Shown piece after piece: positions 9,801 to 17,227 of a stretch of 64,000 nt of DNA. Both the position numbers and the translations under genes were made by a program. Source of the stretch: Cyclobacteriaceae bacterium (GTDB lineage Bacteria; Bacteroidota; Bacteroidia; Cytophagales; Cyclobacteriaceae); assembly GCA_027533395.1 (NCBI GenBank), contig JAPZUF010000003.1:50638-114637 (forward strand), given 5' to 3'. The notes under the pieces were generated by a model that did not search any database, was not told the origin of the DNA, and worked only from the letters and a program-made list of their open reading frames with translations. The first letter of the stretch is position 1. The number at the start of each line of letters is the position of its first letter.

Positions 9801-11024
9801 GGTATTCAATGGTACAACGCCATAGGTATATCGAGCGTTGGCTCTGCACCGGGTAATCCCTTAGCTTTAGGCTGGTCCTTCGAACAACCAGCTACTCAAA
9901 ATAGCTGGCTCGAAGCTAAACATTCTATAGAAGAGATACCTGCTGGTTCAAGGTCTAATGTTAGGTTTAGGATTAGGTTTACATCAAATCCAGATACCCC
10001 GAAAAGCTCATTAGTTGATGAAAATAGATTAGTAGATGGATTTGCATTTAGAAATGTGAAAATTGAAAGCAGAAACAGAACTATTCTTTCAGAAAACTTT
10101 ACAAATGAAAATGCAGCCAACTTTGCTCAAAACAATTTAAATTTTGACATCTACGGATCTGCATCAACAACTGACTTGATTAAAATTCAGTACCACTCTA
10201 GCATTGGAGGAGAAGATGAAATCAATAGTAGAAATTCTTCTGACCCTGATGCCAGAACAGCCTTCTATGGAGTTACCCAAGGATTAAGAGGTTACATTGA
10301 TGGCTTTAGCGGAGGTAATTTTACAACAAATAGTTTACCGTGGGCATCTGATTATTTTAGTTTACGTTCTTTGGTTACTTCACCTGTTAACATCAATATA
10401 AGTACACCGGCAGTAGTTGATGGCAAATGGCAATTTGAAAACACTGTCAATATTCTTTCTGATTTGAATCCATCTTTTCAGTATGCTGTTTTCACCGCCA
10501 TCATTAACAAGAACATGGATGGAACTAACAAAAATGTTTTGAGGAAATTATTGCCTAATGCAGCAGGTGTAAGACTAACAAGTTTAACTGCTGGTCAAAC
10601 ACAGGTAATACCAATTAGTTATGATTTATTTGGAATAGACCAGACAGAGTATGGAAATCTTGCTATTGTAACCTTCGTTCAAAAAATCAATGGAGATAAA
10701 GACGTTTTGCAATCAACTTATCTCGATGGCTTCACCATTACAGGAAATATTATTTCATCAATTGATTATCCTATTGATGGGATGGTTAATGTTTATCCGA
10801 ATCCGGCAGACAAATCTGTTATTGTAAAACTGAAAGAAGCCGTAAAAGAGAATGTTGAATTAACGCTAACAGATTCTTTTGGAATTAGGCATCAATTAGG
10901 CACACTCAAAAAAGGACAAAATCAAATCGAAACCAATGTTGAAAAATTTGCCCCAGGTCTATACATCATTCAACTAAAAACTGGTGCACAAACATTTTTA
11001 CAAAAAGTAATCATAGAGCGTTAA
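3843..11024 (+). CDS. Giant multidomain T9SS-secreted surface protein (type A sorting domain)
   Basis: About 2,393 residues. The ATG at 3843 is preferred to the in-frame TTG at 3828, because it directly precedes a good signal peptide (MKKVLLFFLALTFYYSYSFA). In order: three Ig-like domains (~20-340), the second and third sharing the phrase VTNVAQVAPNDGTT and ending (P/A)AGNNNTAS; two SbsA-type Ig domains (~345-570; PGNGAVNVSV and PADGSTDVAT); several Cys-containing Ig/PKD-like modules; two short aromatic modules near residues ~1070 and ~1200 resembling chitin-binding CBM5/12 (VVTYNGSIYRC); more PKD-like domains; an Asp-box (STDGGATW) jelly-roll-like part near ~1975; and a C-terminal type A T9SS sorting domain (VNVYPNPADK...GLYIIQL). 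It would be exported by the T9SS and attached to the surface. Likely an adhesin or matrix/polysaccharide-binding protein; no enzyme active site is visible. Last gene of the operon, with a terminator 8 nt downstream. Confidence 0.85.
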   Translation: MKKVLLFFLALTFYYSYSFADAPPTVTVTAATAGPTNNTNIVFNIEFSENVTGFTNDLATDLDLSTTTGGTLLASVVAIDGNSYTVTITGQTGTGTITLGVRAGAAVNGTTEGNTATATAQTIYDGVAPTITSLVKKASQTDPTNTSPVLFTITFSEPINVGSFTTADVSTTGTTAAGASVTNVAQVAPNDGTTFEITVGSITGSGNVVVGLNASVITDPAGNNNTASTTATVVFDNNPPDITSITKEASQDDPTNVGPILFIVVFDEPITGFTTTDINLAGTSTGGLVTNVAQVAPNDGTTWEVTVSGMTTDGTIIIDLPANRVQDAAGNNNTASVTASVTLDTDNPDISTSTPGNGAVNVSVSNNITFTFDEAIRNIDDSPINNSNISSIVSLRVGSTSGSVVASTITISGNTATIDPTSNLAGSTQFFVVILPVEDNANNATASPNINFSFTTIDSTPPTVSDAFTPADGSTDVATDTDLSFVFSENVVFSSTSASGNEDDIRIMQGGSTVETITRGDSRITITGNTITINPTTELSLGLVYHLRIGDKVFADASGNNFSGFDDNTTWNFTTTNGVTITAPNGGACTGTFSNIGAIILTENAGSNIDGPAGASRTLVLQINGTGFQFKPCSGAGCSTVTASFTANRDIDATSVNATSVTFTTATFTIPFENGNSKNEIDVITINGLQITTDNSSPSATIVKSASSTLNIQGITNGSTVLANLSNGAQPSAPTLNPLGQTIVFCQNDAGFSSAQLTVTGSNVRWYSDAGLTMQVATGNTVTIGSGLSVNGAVSGDYTRYVTQNTGGCESSALSVPIRINLNPIANAGIDQTICSDATLAIGGTPTLQVASNGSTYSYSWASVGLPSVGSITSISNPTVDFPANTDFPPTNRNYTIRVTITDNLGCSDTDDVVISVRPQINAFLTKPGTFNFSPTTPAQDLEANPPGGIFTGIGVVQSGPSTYRFDPPTANSSNSDPLPNNFEIFYTFTDGNGCTNNSALPIATFTLSNSFFTDLLPQYCSDELPYSSPGVGGVNLQLSSSSENDIISYRDLWNTNYKQYQNKLYFAPDWNALVNYSFRQVVRYAGQFYAAKGSIIGNLLNQSPNLDAANWEQQIMNVEYSGTIRNYYEGIYGGNAVASTVQKQLSNYIVNGRSYPNYKFYTNSNYINAPDFPFNEPGVYLNFVNPRDLYYYIADWSLGWYYYQNSVVTYNGSIYRCIKSTTFSLNEQPDLFPAFWENVTNQSFDLGYVYQRISAGVVVESGFLYSSQFVIVNKIPTVSFSGLNGPINPNDFCQTNTSIEIKGSRADDPNPNKGTFLISLNGAPETNSLLGFSNTSPGFASFNPLTVATGNLGSNNNVTITYVYDPGTDGSTGQACSGISSRNIVINTPPAFTFVNPTPAESTDFCFEGASVTLQTDQISNVTFSGFGTSIQVAGFQASFNPASAFNSASGPSGATRTITVNAQFTDSKGCTNTISRNFDVLPKPNANFTPSFGDPDDVFYCYGDPQITFNGNTLVEGQSSTKFFIKFLGQTTLDPDLEVDNTALDFDPSVFYDAAVLRGQNPLNDAQFRVTYQIIDNNNCSSSIFKTYTVSPSIQVSINNLADNEVYCSNQIKTITFNPFPAESAKRNLKFNNVTQTITSNSFTIPASTPTSTTNVTIEYEVIGGTDCATTVTKTATVLRSPIADFAIDPTAPRCVDIPVEFNAITTGNGADAIYLWTLQDINESGTNLTTVERTYNASNQYNTALRVEYPPVSGVTCFDQTSDLTTIGNNPIVSFNFANVCNGDGTNFFAITTQAVAIEYQWKFGGAPITGFGNSASPVSFPPGTSGTFAQPIYSFTPGDYIVEVIAKTANNCTDTLTRTVSILNKVTVADNNIYAMLNTNGNWVPENLSLGNDSSTWAFANPNGTRIGVADNLEAWVTNATGPYKANDQSVVNSPCFNLNGLSKPVLSIDYWSDTRSGLDGAFLQFSTDGGATWQLLGARNTGIQWYNAIGISSVGSAPGNPLALGWSFEQPATQNSWLEAKHSIEEIPAGSRSNVRFRIRFTSNPDTPKSSLVDENRLVDGFAFRNVKIESRNRTILSENFTNENAANFAQNNLNFDIYGSASTTDLIKIQYHSSIGGEDEINSRNSSDPDARTAFYGVTQGLRGYIDGFSGGNFTTNSLPWASDYFSLRSLVTSPVNINISTPAVVDGKWQFENTVNILSDLNPSFQYAVFTAIINKNMDGTNKNVLRKLLPNAAGVRLTSLTAGQTQVIPISYDLFGIDQTEYGNLAIVTFVQKINGDKDVLQSTYLDGFTITGNIISSIDYPIDGMVNVYPNPADKSVIVKLKEAVKENVELTLTDSFGIRHQLGTLKKGQNQIETNVEKFAPGLYIIQLKTGAQTFLQKVIIER

Positions 11025-11031
11025 CAGATAA

Positions 11032-11068
11032 AGTGGGGAAGATTCCTCCCCACTTTTTTTTCTTTTTT
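11032..11068 (+). terminator. Rho-independent terminator of the surface-protein operon
   Basis: An 8-bp stem AGTGGGGA (11032-11039) pairs with TCCCCACT (11047-11054), followed by an almost uninterrupted T-run. It stands 8 nt after the stop of the giant surface protein and before the tRNA promoter. Confidence 0.9.
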
Positions 11069-11080
11069 TCAATAAGCCAC

Positions 11081-11110
11081 TTGCAAATAAAATTCTGAAT
11101 ATTACCTTTG
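11081..11110 (+). promoter_or_regulatory. Bacteroidota-type promoter of tRNA-Glu
   Basis: TTG at 11081-11083 (-33 element), exactly 19 nt spacer, then TACCTTTG at 11103-11110 (-7 element). This is a full match to the known Bacteroidota consensus TTG-N19-TAnnTTTG. Transcription would start about 11116, some 13 nt before the mature tRNA. Confidence 0.75.
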
Positions 11111-11128
11111 CACCTCCAATTACAAGAC

Positions 11129-11200
11129 GGTCCGTTCGTCTAGGGGTTAGGACACCAGATTTTCATTCTGGTAACACGGGTTCGATTCCCGTACGGACTA
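11129..11200 (+). tRNA. tRNA-Glu (anticodon TTC)
   Basis: The cloverleaf folds by hand: acceptor GGTCCGT/ACGGACT (first pair G-T), D arm GTC...GAC, anticodon stem CCAGA/TCTGG with loop TTTTCAT and anticodon TTC at 11162-11164, T arm ACGGG/CCCGT with loop TTCGATT, discriminator A at 11200. CCA is not encoded. A perfect promoter precedes it and a terminator hairpin follows 8 nt later, so it is a stand-alone transcription unit. Confidence 0.95.
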
Positions 11201-11208
11201 CAAAAATT

Positions 11209-11236
11209 AAAGCCCACTTTCGTGGGCTTTTTTATT
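11209..11236 (+). terminator. Terminator after tRNA-Glu
   Basis: Stem AAAGCCCAC (11209-11217), loop TTTC, stem GTGGGCTTT (11222-11230), followed by further T residues. It closes the tRNA unit. Confidence 0.85.
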
Positions 11237-11285
11237 TTTCTTTTTATCTATCAAGCTTATTTATACAGTTAATGCAACGTAGTTG

Positions 11286-12062
11286 TTAGGTAGTTAACTT
11301 AATAGCAACTGGGCAATGGTCTGATCCATAGCATTCATTATAAATTAATCCATCACTTACCCTATCCATCAATCTGTTGCTCACCAAAAAATAATCAATT
11401 CTCCACCCTACATTTTTCTCTCGCGCATTGAACATGTAATTCCAATACGTGTACTTTACTTCTTCAACATGAAAATGTCTGAAAGTATCAACAAAACCGG
11501 CTTGCAACAGATTGCCAAAACCATCAATCTCAACTTGTGTGTAACCGGCAGACTTATTGTAATTCTCTTTTGGCCGTGCAATGTCTATAGCTTGATGTGC
11601 CACATTTAAATCGCCACAAATCACAACTGGCTTTCGCTTGTCTAACCAACTCACATACTCTCTGAAAGCCATATCCCATTTCTGGCGATAGTCTAATCTT
11701 TTTAATCCTTCTCCCGAATTGGGTGTGTATACCGTTACTAAAAAGAAAGTCTCAAACTCTGCTGTAATCACCCTACCCTCCTGGTCGTGTTCTTCTTCGC
11801 CCATATCAAAGGTTACACGAATAGGTTCTGTTTTAGTAATGATAGCGGTTCCGCTATAACCTTTCCTCGCTTTTGACTCATTAGCAAATACTTTGTACTC
11901 AGGTAAAGATTCAAAAATGCTTTTTACATCATTTACAGTTGCTTTGTGTTCTTGTAAACAAAGAACATCCGGATTTAATTTTTTGATATCCTGAAAGAAG
12001 TCTTTCTTGATAATCGACCGTAAACCGTTCACATTCCAGTTTACCAGGTGTAGGTTTGCCAT
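11286..12062 (-). CDS. xth: Exodeoxyribonuclease III (AP endonuclease family)
   Basis: Start at 12062 (MANLHLVNWNVNGLRS) is chosen over the upstream ATG at 12095, because the family begins right at the N-W-N-V-N-G motif. The 258-residue product has the complete exonuclease III/APE1 signature: WNVNGLR with the metal-binding Asn, LQEHK with the catalytic Glu, YSGTAI, the VYTPNSG segment, GDLNVAH with the catalytic Asp/Asn pair, WRIDYFL, and the terminal GSDHCP with the catalytic Asp-His. It repairs abasic sites and trims 3' ends in DNA. It lies downstream of a small basic-protein gene on the same strand, with a terminator between them, so it is probably transcribed partly by read-through or from its own promoter. 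Confidence 0.93.
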   Translation of the reverse strand: MANLHLVNWNVNGLRSIIKKDFFQDIKKLNPDVLCLQEHKATVNDVKSIFESLPEYKVFANESKARKGYSGTAIITKTEPIRVTFDMGEEEHDQEGRVITAEFETFFLVTVYTPNSGEGLKRLDYRQKWDMAFREYVSWLDKRKPVVICGDLNVAHQAIDIARPKENYNKSAGYTQVEIDGFGNLLQAGFVDTFRHFHVEEVKYTYWNYMFNAREKNVGWRIDYFLVSNRLMDRVSDGLIYNECYGSDHCPVAIKLTT

Positions 12063-12095
12063 GCGGATAGATAAATTTTTAGTAATGATAACCAA

Positions 12096-12122
12096 TAAAA
12101 AAAGCCCCGCATTAGCGAGGCT
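12096..12122 (-). terminator. Terminator after the small basic protein gene (minus strand)
   Basis: Read on the minus strand, AGCCTCGC (12122-12115) pairs with GCGGGGCT (12110-12103; one T-G pair) around a four-base loop and is followed by a T-run (12103-12097). It ends the 12149-12298 gene just before xth. Confidence 0.8.
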
Positions 12123-12148
12123 TCTTTTTATTACTAAGAAAGTTAGAA

Positions 12149-12298
12149 TTAAGCTTTCTTCTTAAACTCTTCTTTTATGGCTTCAACATCCACGTTCTTA
12201 ATAACAGGTTTGAAACCTTGTATTTTTAAAGACTGACGTCTAATTGCTGAAATAGACTTGTCTTTGCGATTTTTTCTCTTCAAACGGGTAACAGCCAT
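12149..12298 (-). CDS. Small, highly basic conserved-type protein (49 aa)
   Basis: Start at 12298 (MAVTRLKRKNRKDKS) rather than the ATG at 12355. Supporting this, a full promoter match lies at 12322-12351, so transcription would begin near 12315 and only the shorter form would be made. The product is 49 residues with a Lys/Arg-rich first half and a short acidic/lysine helix at the end (EAIKEEFKKKA). Size and charge resemble ribosomal or nucleic-acid-associated small proteins; I do not recognise a named family. It has its own promoter and terminator, which argues that it is a real gene. A ribosome- or RNA-related role is inference only. Confidence 0.8.
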   Translation of the reverse strand: MAVTRLKRKNRKDKSISAIRRQSLKIQGFKPVIKNVDVEAIKEEFKKKA

Positions 12299-12321
12299 GA
12301 CAATATTATTTAAAAGGAGCG

Positions 12322-12351
12322 CAAAACTAACAAAGCCTGTTAAATTGTCAA
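12322..12351 (-). promoter_or_regulatory. Bacteroidota-type promoter of the small basic protein gene
   Basis: On the minus strand, TTG (12351-12349), a 19-nt spacer and TAGTTTTG (12329-12322) match the consensus TTG-N19-TAnnTTTG completely. The predicted start site, near 12315, leaves a leader of about 17 nt before the ATG at 12298. Confidence 0.7.
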
Positions 12352-12412
12352 ACATTAAGGCTGAAATTTCTCGAAAAAATTAAGGGATTCGTTAATTTGG
12401 CACCATTTCTCT

Positions 12413-13786
12413 ATGGCAAACATTAGCATTCCTAAAGGTACGCGCGACTTCGGCCCTTCAATCATGGGCAAAAGACAATTTATTCTGAACAACATCAAAA
12501 GTGTTTACCAGCAATATGGCTTTCTGCCTCTCGAAACTCCAGCCATGGAAAACTTGTCTGTGCTCACAGGAAAGTATGGAGAGGAAGGAGATCAACTTTT
12601 GTTCAAGATTTTAAACACAGGAGATTTTTTAAAAGATGCTGATGCTGAATTGCTCAATGAAAAGGCCTCTAAAAAAGTTACACAACAGATTGCAGAAAAA
12701 GGTCTTCGCTACGATTTAACCGTTCCCTTTGCTCGTTACGTAGTGATGAACAGGCATGAGATTACTTTGCCTTTTAAACGGTATCAAATACAACCTGTCT
12801 GGCGAGCCGATAGACCGCAGAAAGGGCGATACCGTGAGTTTTACCAATGCGATGCGGATGTTGTTGGTACTACTTCCCTTCTATGCGAAGCAGAAATTAT
12901 TTGTATGATTAAAGCTGTGATGCATCAATTAAGTATTACAGATTATACAATTAAAATAAATCATAGAGGCGTGCTGGCAGGCTTGGCAGATATAGCAGAT
13001 GCCAAAGGAAAAGAAGTTGCGCTGTACACAGCCATTGATAAGTTAGATAAGATAGGTGAAGAAAAAGTAAAAGAAGAATTGATAAGCGTTGGTTTTACAG
13101 CAGAGCAAAGCACTAACATTTTTAACTTGTTGAATTATAAAGGAACGAACCAAGAAAAATTTCAGTACTTAAAACAAACTTTTGAACACTCAACAAGTGG
13201 AACGAAAGGAATTAATGATTTGCTACAAGTATTTTCAATACTTGATAGTTTACAGGAAAGTGATGCACAAGTTGAATTTGATGTTGCGCTTGCAAGAGGA
13301 CTAAGCTACTACACAGGATGTATTTTCGAAGTGAAAATAAACAATGTGAAAATTGGAAGCATCAGCGGTGGCGGTCGATATGATAATCTTACACAAAGTT
13401 TTGACTCAAAAGAAAATTTATCTGGTGTTGGAATTTCATTTGGTGTAGATCGCATTTTTGATGTGATGGAAGAATTGAATTTGTTCCCCAAAGAAACAAC
13501 ACAATCCAGCAAAGTATTAGTTGCATTTTTGGATGAAGAAAGTATGCAATTTGCGTATGGAGTTGTGGCGAGTATCAGAAAGCAAGGCATCGCTGCGGAA
13601 CTGTATCCCGACTTCGCCAAGATTAAAAAGCAGCTGGATTATGCTAACAAAAAACAAATTCCATATGCGATAATCATTGGGGAAGAAGAACGAAAGCAAA
13701 ATAAACTTGCGCTAAAAAATCTAGAGAGTGGAGAACAATCTATATTAGATATGGAAGCTTTGATTCACGAGTTGAAACATTCTTAA
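12413..13786 (+). CDS. hisS: Histidyl-tRNA synthetase
   Basis: A 457-residue class II synthetase that charges tRNA-His. Visible: N-terminal PKGTRDF, motif 1 region (~30-60), LTVPFARYV (~102-110), motif 2 RYQIQPVWRADRPQKGRYREF (~123-143), the histidine-specific segment LARGLSYYTGCIFEV (~290), SGGGRYDNL (~317) and motif 3 GVGISFGVDRI (~337), then the C-terminal anticodon-binding domain (~360-457). Full family length. Its stop codon overlaps the hutH start (TAATG), and the operon continues to the glycosyltransferase at 18.6 kb. ATG at 12413 fits the family N-terminus. Confidence 0.96.
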   Translation: MANISIPKGTRDFGPSIMGKRQFILNNIKSVYQQYGFLPLETPAMENLSVLTGKYGEEGDQLLFKILNTGDFLKDADAELLNEKASKKVTQQIAEKGLRYDLTVPFARYVVMNRHEITLPFKRYQIQPVWRADRPQKGRYREFYQCDADVVGTTSLLCEAEIICMIKAVMHQLSITDYTIKINHRGVLAGLADIADAKGKEVALYTAIDKLDKIGEEKVKEELISVGFTAEQSTNIFNLLNYKGTNQEKFQYLKQTFEHSTSGTKGINDLLQVFSILDSLQESDAQVEFDVALARGLSYYTGCIFEVKINNVKIGSISGGGRYDNLTQSFDSKENLSGVGISFGVDRIFDVMEELNLFPKETTQSSKVLVAFLDEESMQFAYGVVASIRKQGIAAELYPDFAKIKKQLDYANKKQIPYAIIIGEEERKQNKLALKNLESGEQSILDMEALIHELKHS

Positions 13787-15291
13787 TGTTGATTATGCAG
13801 CATACCATCAATAAGAAAATACTCGACCTTTCAGTTCTAAAGGAAATCGCTTTTAATAAAAATGTAAAGCTAAATTTATCTAATGAATCTAAACAAGCTA
13901 TTGCAGCTTGCCGAAACTATTTAAATGAAAAAATAAAATCAACTACTGAACCCATCTATGGAATCAATACAGGATTTGGTTCATTATACAATAGAAATAT
14001 TTCAGCTCATCAATTAGAACAATTACAAGAAAACCTCGTGAAATCACATGCTTGTGGCACAGGTGAACAAGTACCGCCTGAAATCGTAAGGTTGATGCTT
14101 TTCCTTAAAATTCAATCTTTATCGTATGGCAACTCAGGTGTACAAGTAGAAACAGTAGAAAGATTAATTGAATATTTTAATCATGAGATTTATCCAATTG
14201 TTTACCAACAAGGTTCATTAGGTGCATCTGGCGATTTGGCACCTCTTGCGCATTTATCTCTTCCACTCATTAATGAAGGAATTGTTTTTTATCAACAAGA
14301 AATTAAACCATCTACAGAAATCAATAAACAATTTGGTTGGACTTCGCTTCATTTACAATCGAAAGAAGGACTAGCCCTTTTAAATGGTACTCAGTTCATG
14401 AGTGCTTATGGACTTCACGCTGTTCTGCATGCAAAACGTTTACTTTCTTTAGCTAATTTAATTGGCGCACTTTCATTAGATGCTTTTGATGGGCGCATTG
14501 AAGCTTTTGATGATAAACTGCAACAAGTAAGACCACACAACGGTCAGATACAAGTTGCGAAAAGCATTCGCGAAATTTTACAAGGAAGCGAGTTGATTAA
14601 ACAAAAGAAAAAACATGTGCAAGACCCCTACTCTTTCCGTTGTATACCGCAAGTACACGGAGCTAGTTTGCAGGCAATTGAACATGTAAGTCAAGTAATC
14701 TTACAAGAATGTAATGCTGTTACCGATAACCCAATTATATTTCCATCTGAAGATGCAATTATTTCTGGTGGAAATTTTCACGGTCAGCTACTAGCTTTGC
14801 CGATGGATTACCTTGCTTTGGCGTTATCCGAATTAGGAAATATTTCTGAAAGAAGAACCTACCAACTCATATCAGGTTCACGCGACATACCTCATTATTT
14901 AGTGGCCAACCCGGGAATTAATTCCGGCATGATGATTCCGCAATACACGGCAGCATCGATTGTAAGCCAAAACAAGCAATTGTGTACGCCAGCCTCTGCC
15001 GATTCAATAGTTTCTAGCAATGGACAAGAGGATCATGTAAGCATGGGAGCCAATGCAGCTACAAAACTGTTTAAAGTAGTTGAGAACCTTTATACCATTT
15101 TCGCTATTGAATTGCTAACCGCAGCACAAGCTATTCAATTCAGAAGGCCATTGAAAACATCACCTGTTTTAGAACCCTGGTTAAGCAATTTCAGAGAGAA
15201 GGTTACGTTTTTACAAGAAGACAGATTATTGCATGATGATATTATGAAAAGTAAAGAATTTCTTCAATCAGAAAACTTACCTGAACTATGA
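13786..15291 (+). CDS. hutH: Histidine ammonia-lyase
   Basis: A 501-residue enzyme of the aromatic amino-acid lyase family, which converts L-histidine to trans-urocanate and ammonia. The Ala147-Ser148-Gly149 triad inside GSLGASGDLAPLAHL forms the MIO prosthetic group. Other family signatures are YGINTGFG (~58-65), LLNGTQFM, PQVHGASLQ, TDNPIIF, GGNFHGQ and the late SSNGQEDHVSMG. Start ATG 13786 overlaps the hisS stop by one base; an in-frame ATG at 13795 is an alternative. None of the other hut genes (hutU, hutI, hutG) is in the window, so the rest of the pathway is elsewhere or urocanate is the product of interest. The following gene overlaps the stop by 4 nt (ATGA). Confidence 0.93.
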   Translation: MLIMQHTINKKILDLSVLKEIAFNKNVKLNLSNESKQAIAACRNYLNEKIKSTTEPIYGINTGFGSLYNRNISAHQLEQLQENLVKSHACGTGEQVPPEIVRLMLFLKIQSLSYGNSGVQVETVERLIEYFNHEIYPIVYQQGSLGASGDLAPLAHLSLPLINEGIVFYQQEIKPSTEINKQFGWTSLHLQSKEGLALLNGTQFMSAYGLHAVLHAKRLLSLANLIGALSLDAFDGRIEAFDDKLQQVRPHNGQIQVAKSIREILQGSELIKQKKKHVQDPYSFRCIPQVHGASLQAIEHVSQVILQECNAVTDNPIIFPSEDAIISGGNFHGQLLALPMDYLALALSELGNISERRTYQLISGSRDIPHYLVANPGINSGMMIPQYTAASIVSQNKQLCTPASADSIVSSNGQEDHVSMGANAATKLFKVVENLYTIFAIELLTAAQAIQFRRPLKTSPVLEPWLSNFREKVTFLQEDRLLHDDIMKSKEFLQSENLPEL

Positions 15292-17222
15292 GGTTAATTC
15301 TATTCCTTACTTTCATTCTTTTTGTTTTAGGCTTGAGTGCTCAACCCAAAATAAGTGTACCCAACGGCTCATTCAGGGTTGACGAGGTAAAAGGATGTGC
15401 TCCGCTAACTGTTATTTTTACGAGTTTACAAGCTGGCTTTTGCCAAGAAGGTGCCGGTAATACACCATGTGTAATTGATAAGGAAGGAGATGGTATAACT
15501 GATTTTACTTCTACCAATATTACAAATCCATTAAATTTTCCTATCACTTTTACAACACCTGGAACCTATACTATAACCGTTGGTTACCAAGGACAAGGAA
15601 CCAATCCGCCTGAAAGAGTAACCATCACTGTCTTACCAAACAATCAACCTAATTTTGATGTATATTCTTGTGCCAACGATGGCGTACAAGTTCGGGTTAC
15701 AGATACGCAATACGACAGGTATCAGATTACCTATAGCGATGGTACAATAACCACTGTTCCAAAGGGGTCTTTAGGAAGACACAATCATACCTTTTCATCT
15801 TCAGGTAATTATACTATAGCAGTTAGAGGACTTGTATTGAACAATGACGGAACAATTGCTAAAAATAATTGTGCAGACGCAACCAAAAATTTTACTGCTA
15901 CCCTTGCCCTAACTCCGCCATTTATTACAGCACTAGAATCTATAAACGATACTGATATCAAAGTTGATTATAATTTAGCTACTAATACACTCGCTCGATT
16001 AGAAATTGCAACGAACAACAACACAGGATTTCAACCCTTGCAAACTATTTACAATAATTCATCAGTTACACCAACAGGCTTAAATAATAATTCAAGTTAT
16101 TATTGCTTTAGAACAACGTTGATTGATGCTTGCACCAATGCTTTAACTAACTCTGCATCTGTTTGCTCCATCATTCTAAATGCAACAGCAAATGATGGAT
16201 CTAATCAATTGAACTGGATTACAAATAATGCAAACGTCAATACCTATTCCGTCTCAAAAAATACATTAGGTATTACTGGTTTACCCTCCGGAACCAATCA
16301 ATTTAATGATGTAGATATCATTTGCAAAGAAACATATACCTACACAGTTGAAGCTCAATACACGGTTGCTTCTGTAAAAAGTTTAAGTAAATCTGTGGTT
16401 AGTTTTAATACACAAAAACCACCTGCTATCATCAACATAGCCGCCAGCTTTAATGATGCAACTGTTCCCACCTTAACATGGCCCGATCAAACGCAAGCCT
16501 TAACCTATTCCATCTTTAAAACGATTGATGCAGGTTCACCTTTTTTATTTACGAGTGTTGCACTTGAAAATTTTACTGATAATAGTTTTAATCTCGCTGA
16601 ATCAACTTGCTATAGTATCAACTATAAGAACGATTGTGAAGCTACTGCCGATATTATAACTTCTGCTTGCCCAATCATCGTTAGCGGCAATTTAAATGAC
16701 CAAAATACTGTAAACCTCAATTGGAATTCCTATTCAGGATATCAAAATGGAATAGCGACTTATAGAATTGAAAAGTATAATGCTAATGGGAATTTATTAG
16801 ATCAGTTCGATAAAGGAAATACTTTGTCATTCACTGATTTTGATGATGAAGTGTCACAGGTAATCAAATATAGAATTTATGGAATACCAAACGAAGCATC
16901 ATTGACAGAAGTAAGTTCTAATGAAATCACATTCATAAAAGCACCCAACATATATTACCCACGAGCCTTTACACCTAATGGTGATAACCTGAATGATTCA
17001 TTCCGGGTCTTTGGAAAATACATTCGAGAATTTCGAATGAAAATTTTTAACCGTTGGGGTGAATTACTTTTTACAGCCAGCAACATTGATGAAGCTTGGG
17101 ACGGAACATTTAAAGGTAAAACACAACCGGAAGGAACTTATGTTTTTTCAGCAGAAATTGTAGATGAAGCCGGAAGAACTTCCACTCGATCCGGCTCAAT
17201 TGTATTACTTTCGCGAGACTAA
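15288..17222 (+). CDS. T9SS type B sorting-domain surface protein (gliding-associated C-terminus, PKD N-terminus)
   Basis: 644 residues. Signal peptide MRLILFLTFILFVLGLSAQ, then a PKD-like domain (~25-110; GCAPLTVIFTS, TYTITVGYQG), several fibronectin/Ig-like modules (~200-560), and a C-terminal type B (CHU_C) sorting domain starting at FTPNGDNLNDSFRVFG with the characteristic IFNRWGELLF and WDGTFKG. Such proteins are moved across the outer membrane by the T9SS and stay at the surface. No enzyme motif is seen. It overlaps hutH by 4 nt and is followed 5 nt later by ybaB, so it is translated from a housekeeping operon. Its substrate or partner is unknown. Confidence 0.88.
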   Translation: MRLILFLTFILFVLGLSAQPKISVPNGSFRVDEVKGCAPLTVIFTSLQAGFCQEGAGNTPCVIDKEGDGITDFTSTNITNPLNFPITFTTPGTYTITVGYQGQGTNPPERVTITVLPNNQPNFDVYSCANDGVQVRVTDTQYDRYQITYSDGTITTVPKGSLGRHNHTFSSSGNYTIAVRGLVLNNDGTIAKNNCADATKNFTATLALTPPFITALESINDTDIKVDYNLATNTLARLEIATNNNTGFQPLQTIYNNSSVTPTGLNNNSSYYCFRTTLIDACTNALTNSASVCSIILNATANDGSNQLNWITNNANVNTYSVSKNTLGITGLPSGTNQFNDVDIICKETYTYTVEAQYTVASVKSLSKSVVSFNTQKPPAIINIAASFNDATVPTLTWPDQTQALTYSIFKTIDAGSPFLFTSVALENFTDNSFNLAESTCYSINYKNDCEATADIITSACPIIVSGNLNDQNTVNLNWNSYSGYQNGIATYRIEKYNANGNLLDQFDKGNTLSFTDFDDEVSQVIKYRIYGIPNEASLTEVSSNEITFIKAPNIYYPRAFTPNGDNLNDSFRVFGKYIREFRMKIFNRWGELLFTASNIDEAWDGTFKGKTQPEGTYVFSAEIVDEAGRTSTRSGSIVLLSRD

Positions 17223-17227
17223 AAACG

